Numbered from the stretch's first letter, positions 43,197 to 53,806 are shown. The stretch: 64,000 bases of DNA from Aquisphaera giovannonii (GCF_008087625.1 NZ_CP042997.1:2294001-2358000), one strand, 5' to 3'. A program made the numbers and translations. The notes: a model not told the origin generated them from the letters alone.

Positions 43197-43781
43197 TCAG
43201 GCCGGATGCGCCCCCTCGGCTGGCTCGCCCACGAGCGGGCCGCGTGCGGTCGCCTGGGGATCGGCGGCCCGCGACGCCTCCGGGCGGAGCGCGAAGAGGA
43301 TCAGGATGACCGAGCCGATCACGAGCATGTTGTCGGCGAAGTTGAAGATCGCCCAGTCGAAGCCGATCGAGTCCACGTGGAAGTGCACGAAATCCCGGAC
43401 CCGCCCCACCACCAGTCGGTCGTAGCAGTTGCCCATCGCACCCGCCATGATCAGGGCCAGGGCGACGGTCAAGGCCAGGCTCTCGGCGGCCCCGCGGACG
43501 AACAGGTAATAGACGATCGCGACTCCAGCGACGATCGAGAGGCCCGCGAAGAGCTGGCTGCTATACGCGTACGAACCTCCGAACCCCCAGAGCGCCCCCT
43601 TGTTGAGGCTGGTCTGGATGTCCAGGATGCCCGGGACCACACCGAAGATCCGAGAGCCGGGCTCGCCCGGCTCGCCGAATCGGGCGAAGATGAGGGACTT
43701 GGTGACGAGGTCGAAGGCCGCGCCGCCCAGAGCGATCGACCAGAACAGCAGCCAGCGGCCCAGCCCGATTCGTCTCGTCAT
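43197..43781 (-). CDS. lspA: Signal peptidase II (lipoprotein)
   Basis: A 194-residue inner-membrane aspartyl protease that removes prolipoprotein signal peptides at the lipobox. Conserved motifs are all seen: FDLVTKSLIF, LNKGALWG, GNCYDRLVVGRVRDFVHFH and FNFADN. The catalytic aspartates are D130 and D150. Four hydrophobic helices are evident. The C-terminal 35 residues form an extra polar tail. ATG 43781 overlaps the stop of the upstream zinc-finger gene (ATGA). Clients in this window include the predicted lipoprotein at 12680. Confidence 0.95.
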   Translation of the reverse strand: MTRRIGLGRWLLFWSIALGGAAFDLVTKSLIFARFGEPGEPGSRIFGVVPGILDIQTSLNKGALWGFGGSYAYSSQLFAGLSIVAGVAIVYYLFVRGAAESLALTVALALIMAGAMGNCYDRLVVGRVRDFVHFHVDSIGFDWAIFNFADNMLVIGSVILILFALRPEASRAADPQATARGPLVGEPAEGAHPA

Positions 43782-44164
43782 CCGCCGTTCTCCGCCAGCC
43801 TCGCGCAGTTGATGCAATGCCTCGCGTAAGGGATGGCCTGCAGGCGAGGGCGGGCGATGGCCCCGCCGCACTCGATGCAGAGTCCGTACGTCCCCCGTTC
43901 CATGCGGCCCAACGCTTCTTCGATGAGGTCGAGCGTGCCCTGCTCGTTCTCGATGAGTCCCAGGGTGAACTCCTGATCGTAGTTCTCCGTGCCCACGTCG
44001 GCCATGTGGAGGGGCACGTTGGACAGGTTGCTGAAGCCGCTCGCCGCACTCAGGCGCAACGCCTCGTCGGTCATCTGGCTGAGGTCGCCCTTCAGCCGGG
44101 CTCGGAGCCCCTGCAGCGTGCGGCGAAAAGGACCGAGGTCGTCCGGTTTCAAGGTGCCGGCCAT
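43778..44164 (-). CDS. TraR/DksA family zinc-finger regulator
   Basis: A 128-residue protein with an N-terminal coiled-coil-like helical region (LGPFRRTLQGLRARLKGDLSQM, LGLIENEQGTLDLIEEALGRMERGTYG) and a C-terminal C4 zinc finger (GLCIECGGAIARPRLQAIPYARHCINC). This is the DksA/TraR architecture, which binds the RNA polymerase secondary channel. Whether it has the acidic coiled-coil tip of true DksA is not clear, so I give no gene symbol. ATG 44164 is preferred over 44257. In many bacteria a dksA-like gene lies directly before lspA, as here. Confidence 0.88.
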   Translation of the reverse strand: MAGTLKPDDLGPFRRTLQGLRARLKGDLSQMTDEALRLSAASGFSNLSNVPLHMADVGTENYDQEFTLGLIENEQGTLDLIEEALGRMERGTYGLCIECGGAIARPRLQAIPYARHCINCARLAENGG

Positions 44165-44491
44165 GCTGAACGCAACCCTTCTGCAACCCCGACGATGGCT
44201 GCGCGTGCATCGGGGAGAGGGACGAGAAATCCTAGGTGCTCGGCGAGGCCCCGTCAATCCGAACCGCCACGTTCGGGCGCCGAGGCCTGGCGCCTTCGAG
44301 AGTTAAGGGATCCTAAGGTCCAGCCTACACGGCCGGCTGACGGCTCGACTACCCCCCATCAGCGATTTCGACGGTGCGGCCTCGGAGGCGACTGGCCATG
44401 GAGGACCGGGACGCGATCGAGTACCATCCAGGTCGGCGGCGGGCCTCGCGATCCGGGGCCGCCGGGACCGAGGAGGCCAGGGACCTTGCCC
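44165..44491. other. Intergenic region between divergent dksA-like and SDR genes
   Basis: About 330 bases that should hold the promoters of both flanking transcription units. No clear -35/-10 pair, repeat or RNA was recognised. Confidence 0.35.
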
Positions 44492-45538
44492 ATGGACGAG
44501 AACAAAGCGAAGACGATCTTCATCACGGGCGCGACCGGCCTGGTGGGAGGCCACGCGGCCGAGGAGGCCGTACGGCGGGGGCACCGGGTGCGGGCCCTCG
44601 TCCGGGTCAGCAGCGACACGCGATGGCTGGACCAGCTGGGCGTCGAGAAGGTCGTCGGCGACCTGCAGGACGCCGACGCGCTCCGCAAGGGGGCCGAAGG
44701 CGCCGACTGGATCTTCAATTGCGCCGCCAAGGTCGGCGACTGGGGGACCCTCGCGGAGTTCCGCCGGCTCAACGTCGAGGCGCTGCGGCTGCTCCTGGAC
44801 GCGGCCGTCGCGGCGAAGGTCGGCCGCTTCGTCCACGTCAGCTCGCTGGGCGTCTACGAGGGGCGGGACCACCACGGGACGGACGAGACGGTGCCCCCGG
44901 CCGCGGACTCGCTGGACGCCTACACGCGGTCCAAGACCGAGGCCGAGGCGCTGGTGCTCGAGTACGCGAGGGCCAAGGGCCTGCCCGCCGCGATCGTCCG
45001 CCCTGGCTTCATCTACGGCGAGCGCGACCGCACCGTCCTGCCCAAGCTGCTGACGAACCTCCGTCGGGGCACGTTCGCCTACTTCGGCTCCGGCGAGCAG
45101 GCGCTCAACTGCATCTACGCGAAGAATCTGGTCCACGGCCTCTTCCTGGCCGCCGAAAGCCCCGCTGCCCTGGGGGAGGTCTTCAACCTCACCGACGGCG
45201 AGCCCGTGAGCAAGTCGCGCTTCGTCGGCCGCGTGGCGGAGCTCGCGGGGCTCAAGCCGCCGACCCGCCACATCCCCCTCCGGCTCGCGCGGGTGCTGGC
45301 GGGCGTGGTGGAGGGGGCGGCCAGGCTGAGGGGGGCGAAGAACCCCCCGTTGATCAACAAGGCCCGATACAAGTTCCTCGGCCTGAACCTGGACTACTCG
45401 ATCGCCAAGGCGCGCGACGTGCTCGGCTACGACCCGCCGTACCGCTTCGACGAGGCGATCGAGCGGTCCATGGCCGAGCATCGCCCGCGGGCGGGCACGT
45501 CGTCCGGCGCGAAGGAGCATGAAGGAGTCAAGGCATGA
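44492..45538 (+). CDS. NAD-dependent epimerase/dehydratase family protein (extended SDR)
   Basis: A 348-residue extended short-chain dehydrogenase. The NAD(P)-binding motif is TGATGLVGG at the N-terminus. HVSSLGVYEGR supplies the active-site serine region, and YTRSK the catalytic Tyr/Lys pair. RPGFIYGERD and the C-terminal part (YFGSGEQALNCIYAKNLVHGLFLAAE) match the 3-beta-hydroxysteroid dehydrogenase/dihydroflavonol reductase branch. The exact substrate is unknown: a nucleotide sugar or a hydrophobic ketone is possible. ATG 44492 is chosen because the Rossmann motif begins ten residues later. It is coupled to the next gene by a 4-base overlap. Confidence 0.9.
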   Translation: MDENKAKTIFITGATGLVGGHAAEEAVRRGHRVRALVRVSSDTRWLDQLGVEKVVGDLQDADALRKGAEGADWIFNCAAKVGDWGTLAEFRRLNVEALRLLLDAAVAAKVGRFVHVSSLGVYEGRDHHGTDETVPPAADSLDAYTRSKTEAEALVLEYARAKGLPAAIVRPGFIYGERDRTVLPKLLTNLRRGTFAYFGSGEQALNCIYAKNLVHGLFLAAESPAALGEVFNLTDGEPVSKSRFVGRVAELAGLKPPTRHIPLRLARVLAGVVEGAARLRGAKNPPLINKARYKFLGLNLDYSIAKARDVLGYDPPYRFDEAIERSMAEHRPRAGTSSGAKEHEGVKA

Positions 45539-46065
45539 GCATCCTGAAGGGTAAGAAGGCGGCGGTCCTGGTCGAGAAGTTCTACGAGGACCTGGAGCTC
45601 TGGTATCCGGTCCTGCGGCTTCGCGAGGCCGGCTGCGACGTGAAGGTCGTCGGCCCGAAGGCCGGCGAATCCTACGCGTCGAAGCACGGGTACCCGGCGA
45701 AGGCCGATGTCGCGGCGGCCGACGTCGACGCCGCGGACCTCGACGCGGTGATCGTCCCCGGCGGCTATTCACCGGACCACATGCGCCGCCACCCGGCGAT
45801 GGTGGACCTCGTCGCGAAGGCCGCCCAGTTGAACAAGGTCGTGGCGGCCATCTGCCACGGGCCCTGGATGCTCTGCTCCGCGCGCTGCCTGAGCAGGCGG
45901 AAGGTGACCGGATTCTTCGCCATCAAGGACGATGTCGTCAACGCAGGCGGTATCTGGGAGGACGCCGCCTGCGTCCGCGACGGCAACATCGTCACCAGCC
46001 GCACCCCGGACGACCTGCCCGAGTTCATGAAGGGCATCTTCGCCGCCATGGCCGAGGACATGTGA
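45535..46065 (+). CDS. DJ-1/PfpI family protein
   Basis: A 176-residue protein with the DJ-1/PfpI fold (type 1 glutamine amidotransferase-like). The nucleophile elbow AAICHGPW places Cys107 and His108 in the active site; Glu21 (EDLELWYP) is the conserved partner. VIVPGGYSPDHMRRHP is the family oxyanion-side loop. Relatives are proteases, glyoxalase III/deglycases or chaperones; PfpI-like bacterial ones often respond to heat and carbonyl stress. The start overlaps the SDR stop (ATGA), so co-translation is likely. Confidence 0.9.
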   Translation: MSILKGKKAAVLVEKFYEDLELWYPVLRLREAGCDVKVVGPKAGESYASKHGYPAKADVAAADVDAADLDAVIVPGGYSPDHMRRHPAMVDLVAKAAQLNKVVAAICHGPWMLCSARCLSRRKVTGFFAIKDDVVNAGGIWEDAACVRDGNIVTSRTPDDLPEFMKGIFAAMAEDM

Positions 46066-46123
46066 CCGGTCCGCGGTGGGGCGGACGATCACGCCCCCCC
46101 TCGGGCCGCGGCCGCGGGAACCG

Positions 46124-46151
46124 GCCGAGTCGGGAGCCGTCCCGACTCGGC
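46124..46151. terminator. Bidirectional intrinsic terminator
   Basis: A 12-bp stem (core CCGAGTCGGGA / TCCCGACTCGG) with a 4-base GCCG loop lies between the convergent PfpI and xylA genes. No T-run follows, so efficiency is uncertain. Confidence 0.6.
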
Positions 46152-46170
46152 GGCCCCGTCGGGGCCCGCG

Positions 46171-47484
<1,314 letters not shown>

Positions 47485-47777
47485 CAACGTGTCTCGCGCG
47501 GAACACAGGCGGGCCGAGGCGGCAAGTTTGGGATTCCAATTTAAGTCTGCCACGACACCCGGACAAGCCCGAAGGAACGTCGGCAGGCCCCGCGCATGGA
47601 CCGACCGCGGGGCGGCAGCCGTCGCGGCGGAGACGTCCGACACGCCCGCCCAGGCCGCGTCGCTCGGCGCCAGCGGCCGGCGCCCCCTCGCACGCCCTCA
47701 CCTGCCCCTTGCCCCGGGAAGTCGGAGACGTTACATTCGTGGGACACGGCGGGCAACACGCCGCAACTTCAGCAGCC

Positions 47778-47850
47778 GGGCGGCTAACTCAGCGGTTAGA
47801 GTGCCATCCTCACACGGTGGAAGTCACTGGTTCGAATCCAGTGCCGCCCA
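47778..47850 (+). tRNA. tRNA-Val (anticodon CAC)
   Basis: Acceptor stem GGGCGGC / GCCGCCC, D-arm ACTC/GAGT, anticodon arm CCATC-CTCACAC-GGTGG with anticodon CAC, T-arm ACTGG-TTCGAAT-CCAGT. Discriminator A; CCA not encoded. Confidence 0.96.
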
Positions 47851-47999
47851 TTTGAGTCGCGACCGAATTACGCCGGTCCGGCGCGCGATGACCTTCGGGC
47901 TGCAGAAGTTGGCCCCTCCACGGGATCGCTTCCTGCAGTAGATCGGGGGTTGATCTGCTGCCCTTGGGTCTAGAATCCTGGGAGCGCACCATACGGGCC

Positions 48000-48539
48000 G
48001 TGGAAAAGGTCAAGGATCGGCTGTTGCGCGCGACAGCGGCCCTGGAAACGGCGAACGTCGCTTACGCTGTTGTCGGCGGCAACGCCGTTGCCGCGTGGGT
48101 CGGGCGTGTCGACGAGGCGGCGGTACGCTTCACCCAGGACGTCGACCTTCTCATCGCGCGCTCCGACCTCGAAGTGAGTAAGGCGGCTCTCGAAGCGGCG
48201 GGGTTCGTCTATCGACCTGTTGCGAGCATCGACCTCTTCCTCGACGGCCCCGATGCCAGGCCAAGAGACGCGGTCCACATCGTGTTCGCCGGGGAGAAGG
48301 TTCGGGCCGATTATCCCCTGCCCGCCCCCGAGGTGAATGAGTCCGAACCCGCGGGTGCATTCCGCGTGCTCCACCTGGATGCTCTAGTGCGCATGAAGCT
48401 AACCTCGTTTCGCGACAAGGACCGCACTCATCTCCGAGACCTGATCGACGTCGGACTGGTCGATGAAACCTGGCGACTCAGACTGCCGGACGACCTCGGC
48501 GAGCGGCTTCAGAGCTTGCTGGACAATCCCGACGGCTGA
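48000..48539 (+). CDS. Nucleotidyltransferase-fold protein
   Basis: A 179-residue protein of the nucleotidyltransferase superfamily (AbiEii/MNT-like). AVVGGNAVAAWVGRVDEAAVR followed by TQDVDLLIAR gives the GG...DxD active-site pattern; ADYPLPAP and FRVLHLDALVRMKLTSFRDKDRTHLRDLIDV form the C-terminal part. GTG 48000 is chosen because the family homology begins at EKVKDRLLRATAAL; TTG 47964 is possible. No cognate HEPN or AbiEi antitoxin gene lies beside it, so it stands alone. Its position just after tRNA-Val could reflect an integration, but no duplicate of the tRNA end is visible in the window. Confidence 0.7.
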   Translation: MEKVKDRLLRATAALETANVAYAVVGGNAVAAWVGRVDEAAVRFTQDVDLLIARSDLEVSKAALEAAGFVYRPVASIDLFLDGPDARPRDAVHIVFAGEKVRADYPLPAPEVNESEPAGAFRVLHLDALVRMKLTSFRDKDRTHLRDLIDVGLVDETWRLRLPDDLGERLQSLLDNPDG

Positions 48540-48919
48540 TCGACGGCCAGGCGTGCAAGCAGCCTTCGACGTCGTCTTCCCGTGGAGCATGAGTGACCAT
48601 GGTTCCGGCCGAATCGCGCCGCCACGCATATGAGGAATGATGCAACGCGACGCGCGTGTCCCTCCTTGCCTTCCGCGACGGCGGAGGGGAAAATTAGCTA
48701 GGCTCTGTTTGAAAACCCCTGCGATCTGGCTCAGAAACGCTGATTCTTCAGGAAAATTGAGTCGCGAGGCTGGTTTCCCGACAGAGCCTGGACTTCGAGA
48801 CAGGCCCGCGGGCGAAGGCAAACGATCCTTCTCTTCCGGAGGATCGTATACTCTGATGTATGCCGAGTTGACGGCCGTCCTGTCGCGGTCCGCGCGAGCT
48901 CGGTCGAGGAGGATCACGC
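48540..48919. other. Intergenic region, no gene seen
   Basis: About 380 bases. A short stretch at about 48699-48725 (GGCTCTGTTTGAAAACCCC) resembles the terminal sequence of some insertion elements, but no partner end or transposase is present. TATACT at 48847 may be a -10 box for the next gene. Confidence 0.3.
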
Positions 48920-49678
48920 GTGGCGACGAGCAATCCGGCTTTCTCTCAAGACATGTTCGCTGGTTATGACCAGGTCTACGGCGTTCCCCGCAGCGCGGTG
49001 ACCACCGTGCAGGGGACGATGGCGAAGTGCTTCCTGCTGCTCGCGATCATGACCGGGACGGCGCTCTGGTCGTTCCATTCGCTGGCATCGGGCGACCTCA
49101 GCATGGGCGTTGTCCCGGTCGCCGGGATCGCCGGATTCGTCCTGGCGATGGTGACGATCTTCAAGCCCACCGCGGCGCCCTGGACCTCGCCGGTGTACGC
49201 GGCGATGGAGGGGGTGTTCCTCGGCGCGATCTCGCAGCTCGTCGAGATGCGATTCGCAAAGGCCTATCCGGGCATTGCCCTCCAGGCGGTGATGCTCACG
49301 GCCAGTACGCTGCTTGTCATGCTGTTCGTCTACGGCAGCGGGCTCATCCGCGTCACCGAGCGGCTCAAGGCGGGCGTGGTCATGGCGACCGGCGCGGTCG
49401 GCCTCTTCTACCTGGTGGCGATGGTGATGCGGCTCTTCGGCGCGGAGATGCCACTGCTCTGGAGCTCGTCGCTTGCGGGCATCGGCTTCAGCGTGGTCGT
49501 CGTCGGCATCGCCGCGTTCAATCTGCTGCTGGACTTCGACTTCATCGAGGAGGCCGCGGCGCGGCAGGCACCCAAGTACATGGAATGGTACGGCGCCTTC
49601 GGCCTGATGGTCACGCTGGTCTGGCTCTACCTCGAGATCCTCCGGCTGCTCCAGAAGGTCGCGAACAGCCGCGACTGA
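48920..49678 (+). CDS. Bax inhibitor-1/YccA family membrane protein
   Basis: A 252-residue integral membrane protein with about seven hydrophobic helices (for example MAKCFLLLAIMTGTALW, VPVAGIAGFVLAMVTI, IALQAVMLTASTLLVMLFVYG). Family signatures: AMEGVFLGAISQLVE, and the C-terminal FNLLLDFDFIEEAA followed by PKYMEWYGAFGL with acidic residues of the proposed calcium/proton leak site. Bacterial relatives (YetJ) are pH-sensitive calcium channels; YccA modulates FtsH. GTG 48920 follows GAGGAGG with normal spacing. It stands alone, ended by a strong hairpin. Confidence 0.9.
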   Translation: MATSNPAFSQDMFAGYDQVYGVPRSAVTTVQGTMAKCFLLLAIMTGTALWSFHSLASGDLSMGVVPVAGIAGFVLAMVTIFKPTAAPWTSPVYAAMEGVFLGAISQLVEMRFAKAYPGIALQAVMLTASTLLVMLFVYGSGLIRVTERLKAGVVMATGAVGLFYLVAMVMRLFGAEMPLLWSSSLAGIGFSVVVVGIAAFNLLLDFDFIEEAAARQAPKYMEWYGAFGLMVTLVWLYLEILRLLQKVANSRD

Positions 49679-49722
49679 GGCCGGCCCGGGGCCGACCGAG
49701 GCTTGAGCACGAAAAGCAGAGG

Positions 49723-49756
49723 GCCCGGGAGAGCGCTTCGACTCTCCCGGGCCCCG
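49723..49756. terminator. Bidirectional intrinsic terminator
   Basis: A perfect 13-bp stem (GGGCCCGGGAGAG / CTCTCCCGGGCCC) with an 8-base loop lies between the convergent Bax-inhibitor and oxidoreductase genes. Confidence 0.75.
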
Positions 49757-49785
49757 ATCATTTCCATCCGAGATTCGGTCTCGGG

Positions 49786-50958
49786 TCACGCCCCGACCTT
49801 GACCCACGACCGGTCCTTCGCGCTCTGGGCGATGGCCTCGCAGATCTGCACCTCGCGGTGGCCGTCGGCGAACGTCGGGAAGTTGGGCGTCCCCTTGCAG
49901 CCGCCGGCAATGAAGCCGTAGAAGGCCAGGTCGAGCTGCTTGAAGGCGTCCGGGAACCCCTCGGCGTGGCCGCCGGGGTAGTGGCTGGAGTCGGCGACCT
50001 CGGGGGAGAGCAGGGACGGGTCGCGGTTGAGGATCGAGTTCGCGCCTCCCCGGCGGCCCAGCCAGAGGACCTCGGGGGACTCGCTCTCCCAGACCATCGA
50101 GCCCTTCTCGCCGCAGACCTCTAGGTACAGGCGGTTCTTACGGCCGGCGTGCATCTGGTGGACGTGGAAGGTCCCGCGTGCGCCGCCGTCGAGGTGCAGC
50201 AAGACGGCGCCGTAGTCCTCCGTCGTGATCTTCACCGTCTCGGTCGGTTTCTTCGCGGCGTTCGGTCCGGTGAACGTCTCGGCGCCGCCCACGGGCCGGT
50301 TCCGCTCTGCGTGGAAGGTGGCGAGGTCGGCGTTCACCTCCTGGATGTGCAGCCCGGTGACGAACTGGGCGAGGTCCATCCAGTGGGTGCCGATGTCCGA
50401 CACCGCGCGCAGGTTGGTGCCCCCGTCGGGCTCGACGCGCCAGTTGTAGTCATCGGGGAGGAGGAGCCAGTCCTGGGTGTACGAGCCGGTCACCGAGAGG
50501 ATCCGGCCGAGCTCCCCCTTGCTGACGCGGGCGTGCATCTCCTGGCAGAGGGGATAGAAGCGGAGGTTGTAGTTCACGCCCGCGGCCTGCCCGGGGCGGG
50601 AGGCGGCGAGCTTGGCCAGCTCGGCGGTTTCCTTCGAGCTGTTGGCCAGGGGCTTCTCGCAGAGGACGTGCTTGCCCGCCTCCAGGGCCCGCTTGGCGTG
50701 CTCGAAGTGGACGTGGTTGGGCGAGGCGATGTGGACGGCCGTGATCGACGGGTCGGCGAGCAGCTCGTCGAGCGTGCTGTAGACCTTGGCGATGCCCGAT
50801 CGCTCCGCCAGGGGCCTGGCCCTCTCCGGGGAGATGTCGAGCAGGCCGGCGACCTCGACACCGATCCGCCGCAGGGCCTCGGCATGGACGGGCCCGATGA
50901 AACCGCCGCCGATCAGCGCCACTTTCTGAGGATTGGCCAGTACGTGAGGTGCACCCAT
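49786..50958 (-). CDS. Gfo/Idh/MocA family oxidoreductase A
   Basis: A 390-residue NAD(P)-dependent sugar/inositol dehydrogenase-like enzyme. The Rossmann motif is ALIGGGFIGPVHAEAL; HIASPNHVHFEHAKRALEAGKHVLCEKPLA contains the family EKP lysine. SDIGTHWMDLAQFV carries the conserved catalytic histidine region. The C-terminal half is the beta-sheet substrate domain. The substrate is unknown. AAGGAAG lies 6 bases before ATG 50958. It is followed on the same strand (in transcription order, preceded) by a second family member 129 bases away, with which it probably forms an operon. Confidence 0.92.
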   Translation of the reverse strand: MGAPHVLANPQKVALIGGGFIGPVHAEALRRIGVEVAGLLDISPERARPLAERSGIAKVYSTLDELLADPSITAVHIASPNHVHFEHAKRALEAGKHVLCEKPLANSSKETAELAKLAASRPGQAAGVNYNLRFYPLCQEMHARVSKGELGRILSVTGSYTQDWLLLPDDYNWRVEPDGGTNLRAVSDIGTHWMDLAQFVTGLHIQEVNADLATFHAERNRPVGGAETFTGPNAAKKPTETVKITTEDYGAVLLHLDGGARGTFHVHQMHAGRKNRLYLEVCGEKGSMVWESESPEVLWLGRRGGANSILNRDPSLLSPEVADSSHYPGGHAEGFPDAFKQLDLAFYGFIAGGCKGTPNFPTFADGHREVQICEAIAQSAKDRSWVKVGA

Positions 50959-51087
50959 CGCAAGCTTCCTTCAGCGGGAGGAGAGAGAGGGCCTCTTGGC
51001 CCGACAGATCCCAGTTAAGCTAACGGGCCGGCCGGCCCGCCGCAATCGGCAGGCGGGCCGGCCCGAGGGGCCGTTTCCGGAGCCCGC

Positions 51088-52269
51088 TCACTCGATCTCG
51101 CTCAAGGGGACGGGCCTCCGCTCGGCGGCGGCCACGAGCGCCGCCTCGAGCACCCGCTGGGTCTTGTAGGCGTCCTCGAAGTCGGGGATGGGGACGGTGG
51201 GCTCCTCGCCCGCGAGGGCGAGGAGGATGTCGTACGCCTGGTTCACGAACCCGTGCTCGTAGCCCAGGACGTGGGCGTCGGGCCACCAGTTGCCGGCGTA
51301 CGGGTGGTCGCCGCCGTGGGTGCACATGATGGTCGTCCATCCCTGCACGGCGCGGGGGCGGGTGGCGTCGTAGAACTGGAGCTCGTTCATCCGCTCGAAG
51401 TCGAACTTGAGCGCCCCCTTGGAGCCGTTGATCTCGAACCCGTTTCGGTTCTGGTTGCCGGTCGCCTGCCGGGCGGCCTCGAAGCTGGCGACGGCCCCGC
51501 CGGAGAACCGCGCGAGGAAGAGCACGGTGTCGTCCACGGTGACGGGCCCGGTCTCCCCGCCGCCCTGGACGCCCGCCGCGATGCCGCCGGCCGTGGCCCC
51601 GGTCATCCGCTTCCGCTGCTTGATGAACGTCTCGGCGATGGCCCCGGTGACCTCCGTGATCTCCTCCCCCGTCACGAACCGGGTCATGTCGATGATGTGC
51701 GCGTTGAGGTCCCCGTGGGAGCCCGAGCCCGAGCCCTCCTTCTGGAACCGCCAGATGAGCGGGATCGACTCGTCCGCCCAGTCCTGGAGGTAGAACCCGC
51801 GGACGTGGCGGATCGTGCCGACGGCCCCGTCCTTGACCAGCTTATGCGCGAACGCGATGGCCGGGCAGCGGCGGTAGTTGTACCAGACGAACGTCTTCAC
51901 CTGGGCCTTGCGGGCCGCCTCCACCATCTGCCGGGCCTCGGCCAGGGTGCCGGCGATCGGCTTCTCGCAGGCGACGTGCTTGCCGGCCGCGATGGCCGCC
52001 ATGGCGATCTCGGCGTGCGTGTTGTTCGGCGTGACGACGTCCACCAGGTCGATCTCGGGGAGCTTGACGACGTCCGCCCAGTTGGTCGACGTCCGGCCCC
52101 ACCCCCAGTGGCTCGCGAACGCCTTCGAGTCCTCGGCACGACGCCCGCATGAGGTATGCATGACGGGCCGGGCGGGGGGCTTGAAGAACTTGCTCACCTG
52201 GGACCATGCATTGGAATGCGTGCGCCCCATGAAGCCCTCGCCGATCATCGCCACCTTGATCTCGCGCAT
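51088..52269 (-). CDS. Gfo/Idh/MocA family oxidoreductase B
   Basis: A 393-residue member of the same family. The N-terminus MREIKVAMIGEGFMGRTHSNAW has the GxGxxG-type Rossmann loop; VVTPNNTHAEIAMAAIAAGKHVACEKPIA the EKP motif; and GSHGDLNAHIIDMTRFVTG the catalytic histidine region. It differs from oxidoreductase A by a longer central insert (KRMTGATAGGIAAGVQGGGETG). ATG 52269 is chosen because GAGGAG lies 8 bases upstream; longer in-frame starts lack homology. Likely oxidises a sugar or cyclitol in a catabolic set with A and C. Confidence 0.92.
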   Translation of the reverse strand: MREIKVAMIGEGFMGRTHSNAWSQVSKFFKPPARPVMHTSCGRRAEDSKAFASHWGWGRTSTNWADVVKLPEIDLVDVVTPNNTHAEIAMAAIAAGKHVACEKPIAGTLAEARQMVEAARKAQVKTFVWYNYRRCPAIAFAHKLVKDGAVGTIRHVRGFYLQDWADESIPLIWRFQKEGSGSGSHGDLNAHIIDMTRFVTGEEITEVTGAIAETFIKQRKRMTGATAGGIAAGVQGGGETGPVTVDDTVLFLARFSGGAVASFEAARQATGNQNRNGFEINGSKGALKFDFERMNELQFYDATRPRAVQGWTTIMCTHGGDHPYAGNWWPDAHVLGYEHGFVNQAYDILLALAGEEPTVPIPDFEDAYKTQRVLEAALVAAAERRPVPLSEIE

Positions 52270-52571
52270 CGAATGACTCCTCGCCGGGTTAGCGTAGAGG
52301 GCGCGGGAGGGGCGGGCACCCCCGTCACGCCTGGCCTGGTGGTCGTCCATCGCCCGCCCGCCGTCTCCTCGGACGGGGGGCCTTCGACCTGGTCGCAGGG
52401 CCAATATAGCCGGGGCCGGGGCGCTCTCCAAGGGACGAGTGTGCCCGGACTTCGGGATGGATCGGGCCTTGCGATGAGGGCGGCGGGGAGGCTAGTCTCT
52501 CGTGACCCGGGGCGCGGCCGGCCTCCGCCCCCGGCCTCCGATACGCGACCACCAGGGGCGGAAGGGCGAGC
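52270..52571. other. Intergenic region between divergent oxidoreductase genes
   Basis: About 300 bases separating divergent genes B and C, probably holding both promoters. No clear promoter or operator repeat is recognised. Confidence 0.35.
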
Positions 52572-53735
52572 ATGGATCGTCGATCGAAGATGAGGGTGGG
52601 GATGGTCGGGGGCGGCGGCCCGAAGAGCTTCTTCGGTGCGCCCCACCGCCGGGCGATCCTCATGGACAACACGGCCGAACTGACCGCCGGTGCGCTCCGG
52701 AGCAACCCGGAGGACTCGCTGTCCGACGCCCGAGAGCTCTTCTTCGCCCGCGGATATCCGGATTGGCGCTCGCTCGTCTCGTCCGAGTCGGCCCTGCCCG
52801 AGGGGGAGCGGATCGATTACCTCACGATCGTCACCCCCAACGACGCCCACTTCGGCCCCGCCGAGGCGGCCCTCGGCACCGGGATCGCTGTCCTCTCCGA
52901 GAAGCCCCTGACCACGAACCTGGACGAGGCCCGCCAGCTCCAGGCCCTGGTCCTGTCGCGGGAGGTCCCGTTCCTGGTGGCCCACACGTACACCGGGTAC
53001 CCGATGGTCATGCTGGCGCGAGAGCTCGTCATGGGCGGGGCCATCGGCGAGGTCCGCAAGGTCGAGGCCTGGTACCGCCAGGGCTGGCTCTCCACGCGCC
53101 GCGAGGCCGACGGCAACAAGCAGGCGTCCTGGCGGGCCGACCCGGCCAAGGCCGGCGCCTCCGGATGCGGCGGCGACATCGGGACGCACGCCTACATCTT
53201 CATCCGCTTCGCCGCCGGCCTGCACGCGGTGAGGCTGCTCGCGAGGATGAAGTCCGTGGTGCCCGGCCGGCCGCTGGACGACGACTTCACGGTCCTCGCG
53301 GAGCTGAACAACGGGGCCATCGCGACCGTCTCCGCCTCGCAGATCACGACCGGCGCGGAGAACGACAACGGCGTCCGGATCATCGGCACCACCGGCACGC
53401 TCACCTGGTCGCACATTCGCTTCGACGAGCTGGAGCACTGCGTCGGGGGCCAGCCGGTGCGGATCTATCGCCAGGGGGCCGACACGTCATACCTGCCCGG
53501 CTCGATCCGCCCCTACCTGCGGCTCCCGGCGGGCCATCCCGAGGGCTTCCACGAGGCGCTGGCGAATCTCCACCGGACGCTGGAGTGGACGATCCGCAGG
53601 GCCCGCGGCGAGCCGTCGCCGCAGCCGTTCGCCCACCCCGGGATCGCCGACGGCGTGGCGGGGATGGCGTTCATCGAGGCCGCCGTCCAGAGCGCCAGGG
53701 GCGGCGGCTGGGTGGACGTCCCGCGCGGCGGATAG
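52572..53735 (+). CDS. Gfo/Idh/MocA family oxidoreductase C
   Basis: A 387-residue member of the family. Rossmann loop [49 protein letters not shown] has the EKP motif; [20 protein letters not shown] the catalytic histidine region. The rest ([26 protein letters not shown]) is the substrate domain. It is divergent from A and B. The substrate cannot be told from sequence. No transporter, kinase or regulator specific to sugars is adjacent except NikR, which is unrelated. Confidence 0.92.
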   Translation: MDRRSKMRVGMVGGGGPKSFFGAPHRRAILMDNTAELTAGALRSNPEDSLSDARELFFARGYPDWRSLVSSESALPEGERIDYLTIVTPNDAHFGPAEAALGTGIAVLSEKPLTTNLDEARQLQALVLSREVPFLVAHTYTGYPMVMLARELVMGGAIGEVRKVEAWYRQGWLSTRREADGNKQASWRADPAKAGASGCGGDIGTHAYIFIRFAAGLHAVRLLARMKSVVPGRPLDDDFTVLAELNNGAIATVSASQITTGAENDNGVRIIGTTGTLTWSHIRFDELEHCVGGQPVRIYRQGADTSYLPGSIRPYLRLPAGHPEGFHEALANLHRTLEWTIRRARGEPSPQPFAHPGIADGVAGMAFIEAAVQSARGGGWVDVPRGG

Positions 53736-53806
53736 CCTCCGCCGACCCCTCCGGGCCCGCTAGCCGGCTCGCAACCCCATCCGCCAACCGCCCGGAGCTC
53801 CTCGCG

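Noticed and set aside
47810-48013. Minus-strand frame of 67 codons ending GGTGFEPVTSTV
   Set aside because: It is the antisense of tRNA-Val, a common false gene call.
47778-48600. tRNA-Val as an attachment site for a genomic island
   Set aside because: No duplicate of the tRNA 3' end and no integrase in the window.
48690-48790. Insertion-sequence end at GGCTCTGTTTGAAAACCCC
   Set aside because: Only one possible end, no transposase or target duplication; too weak to call.
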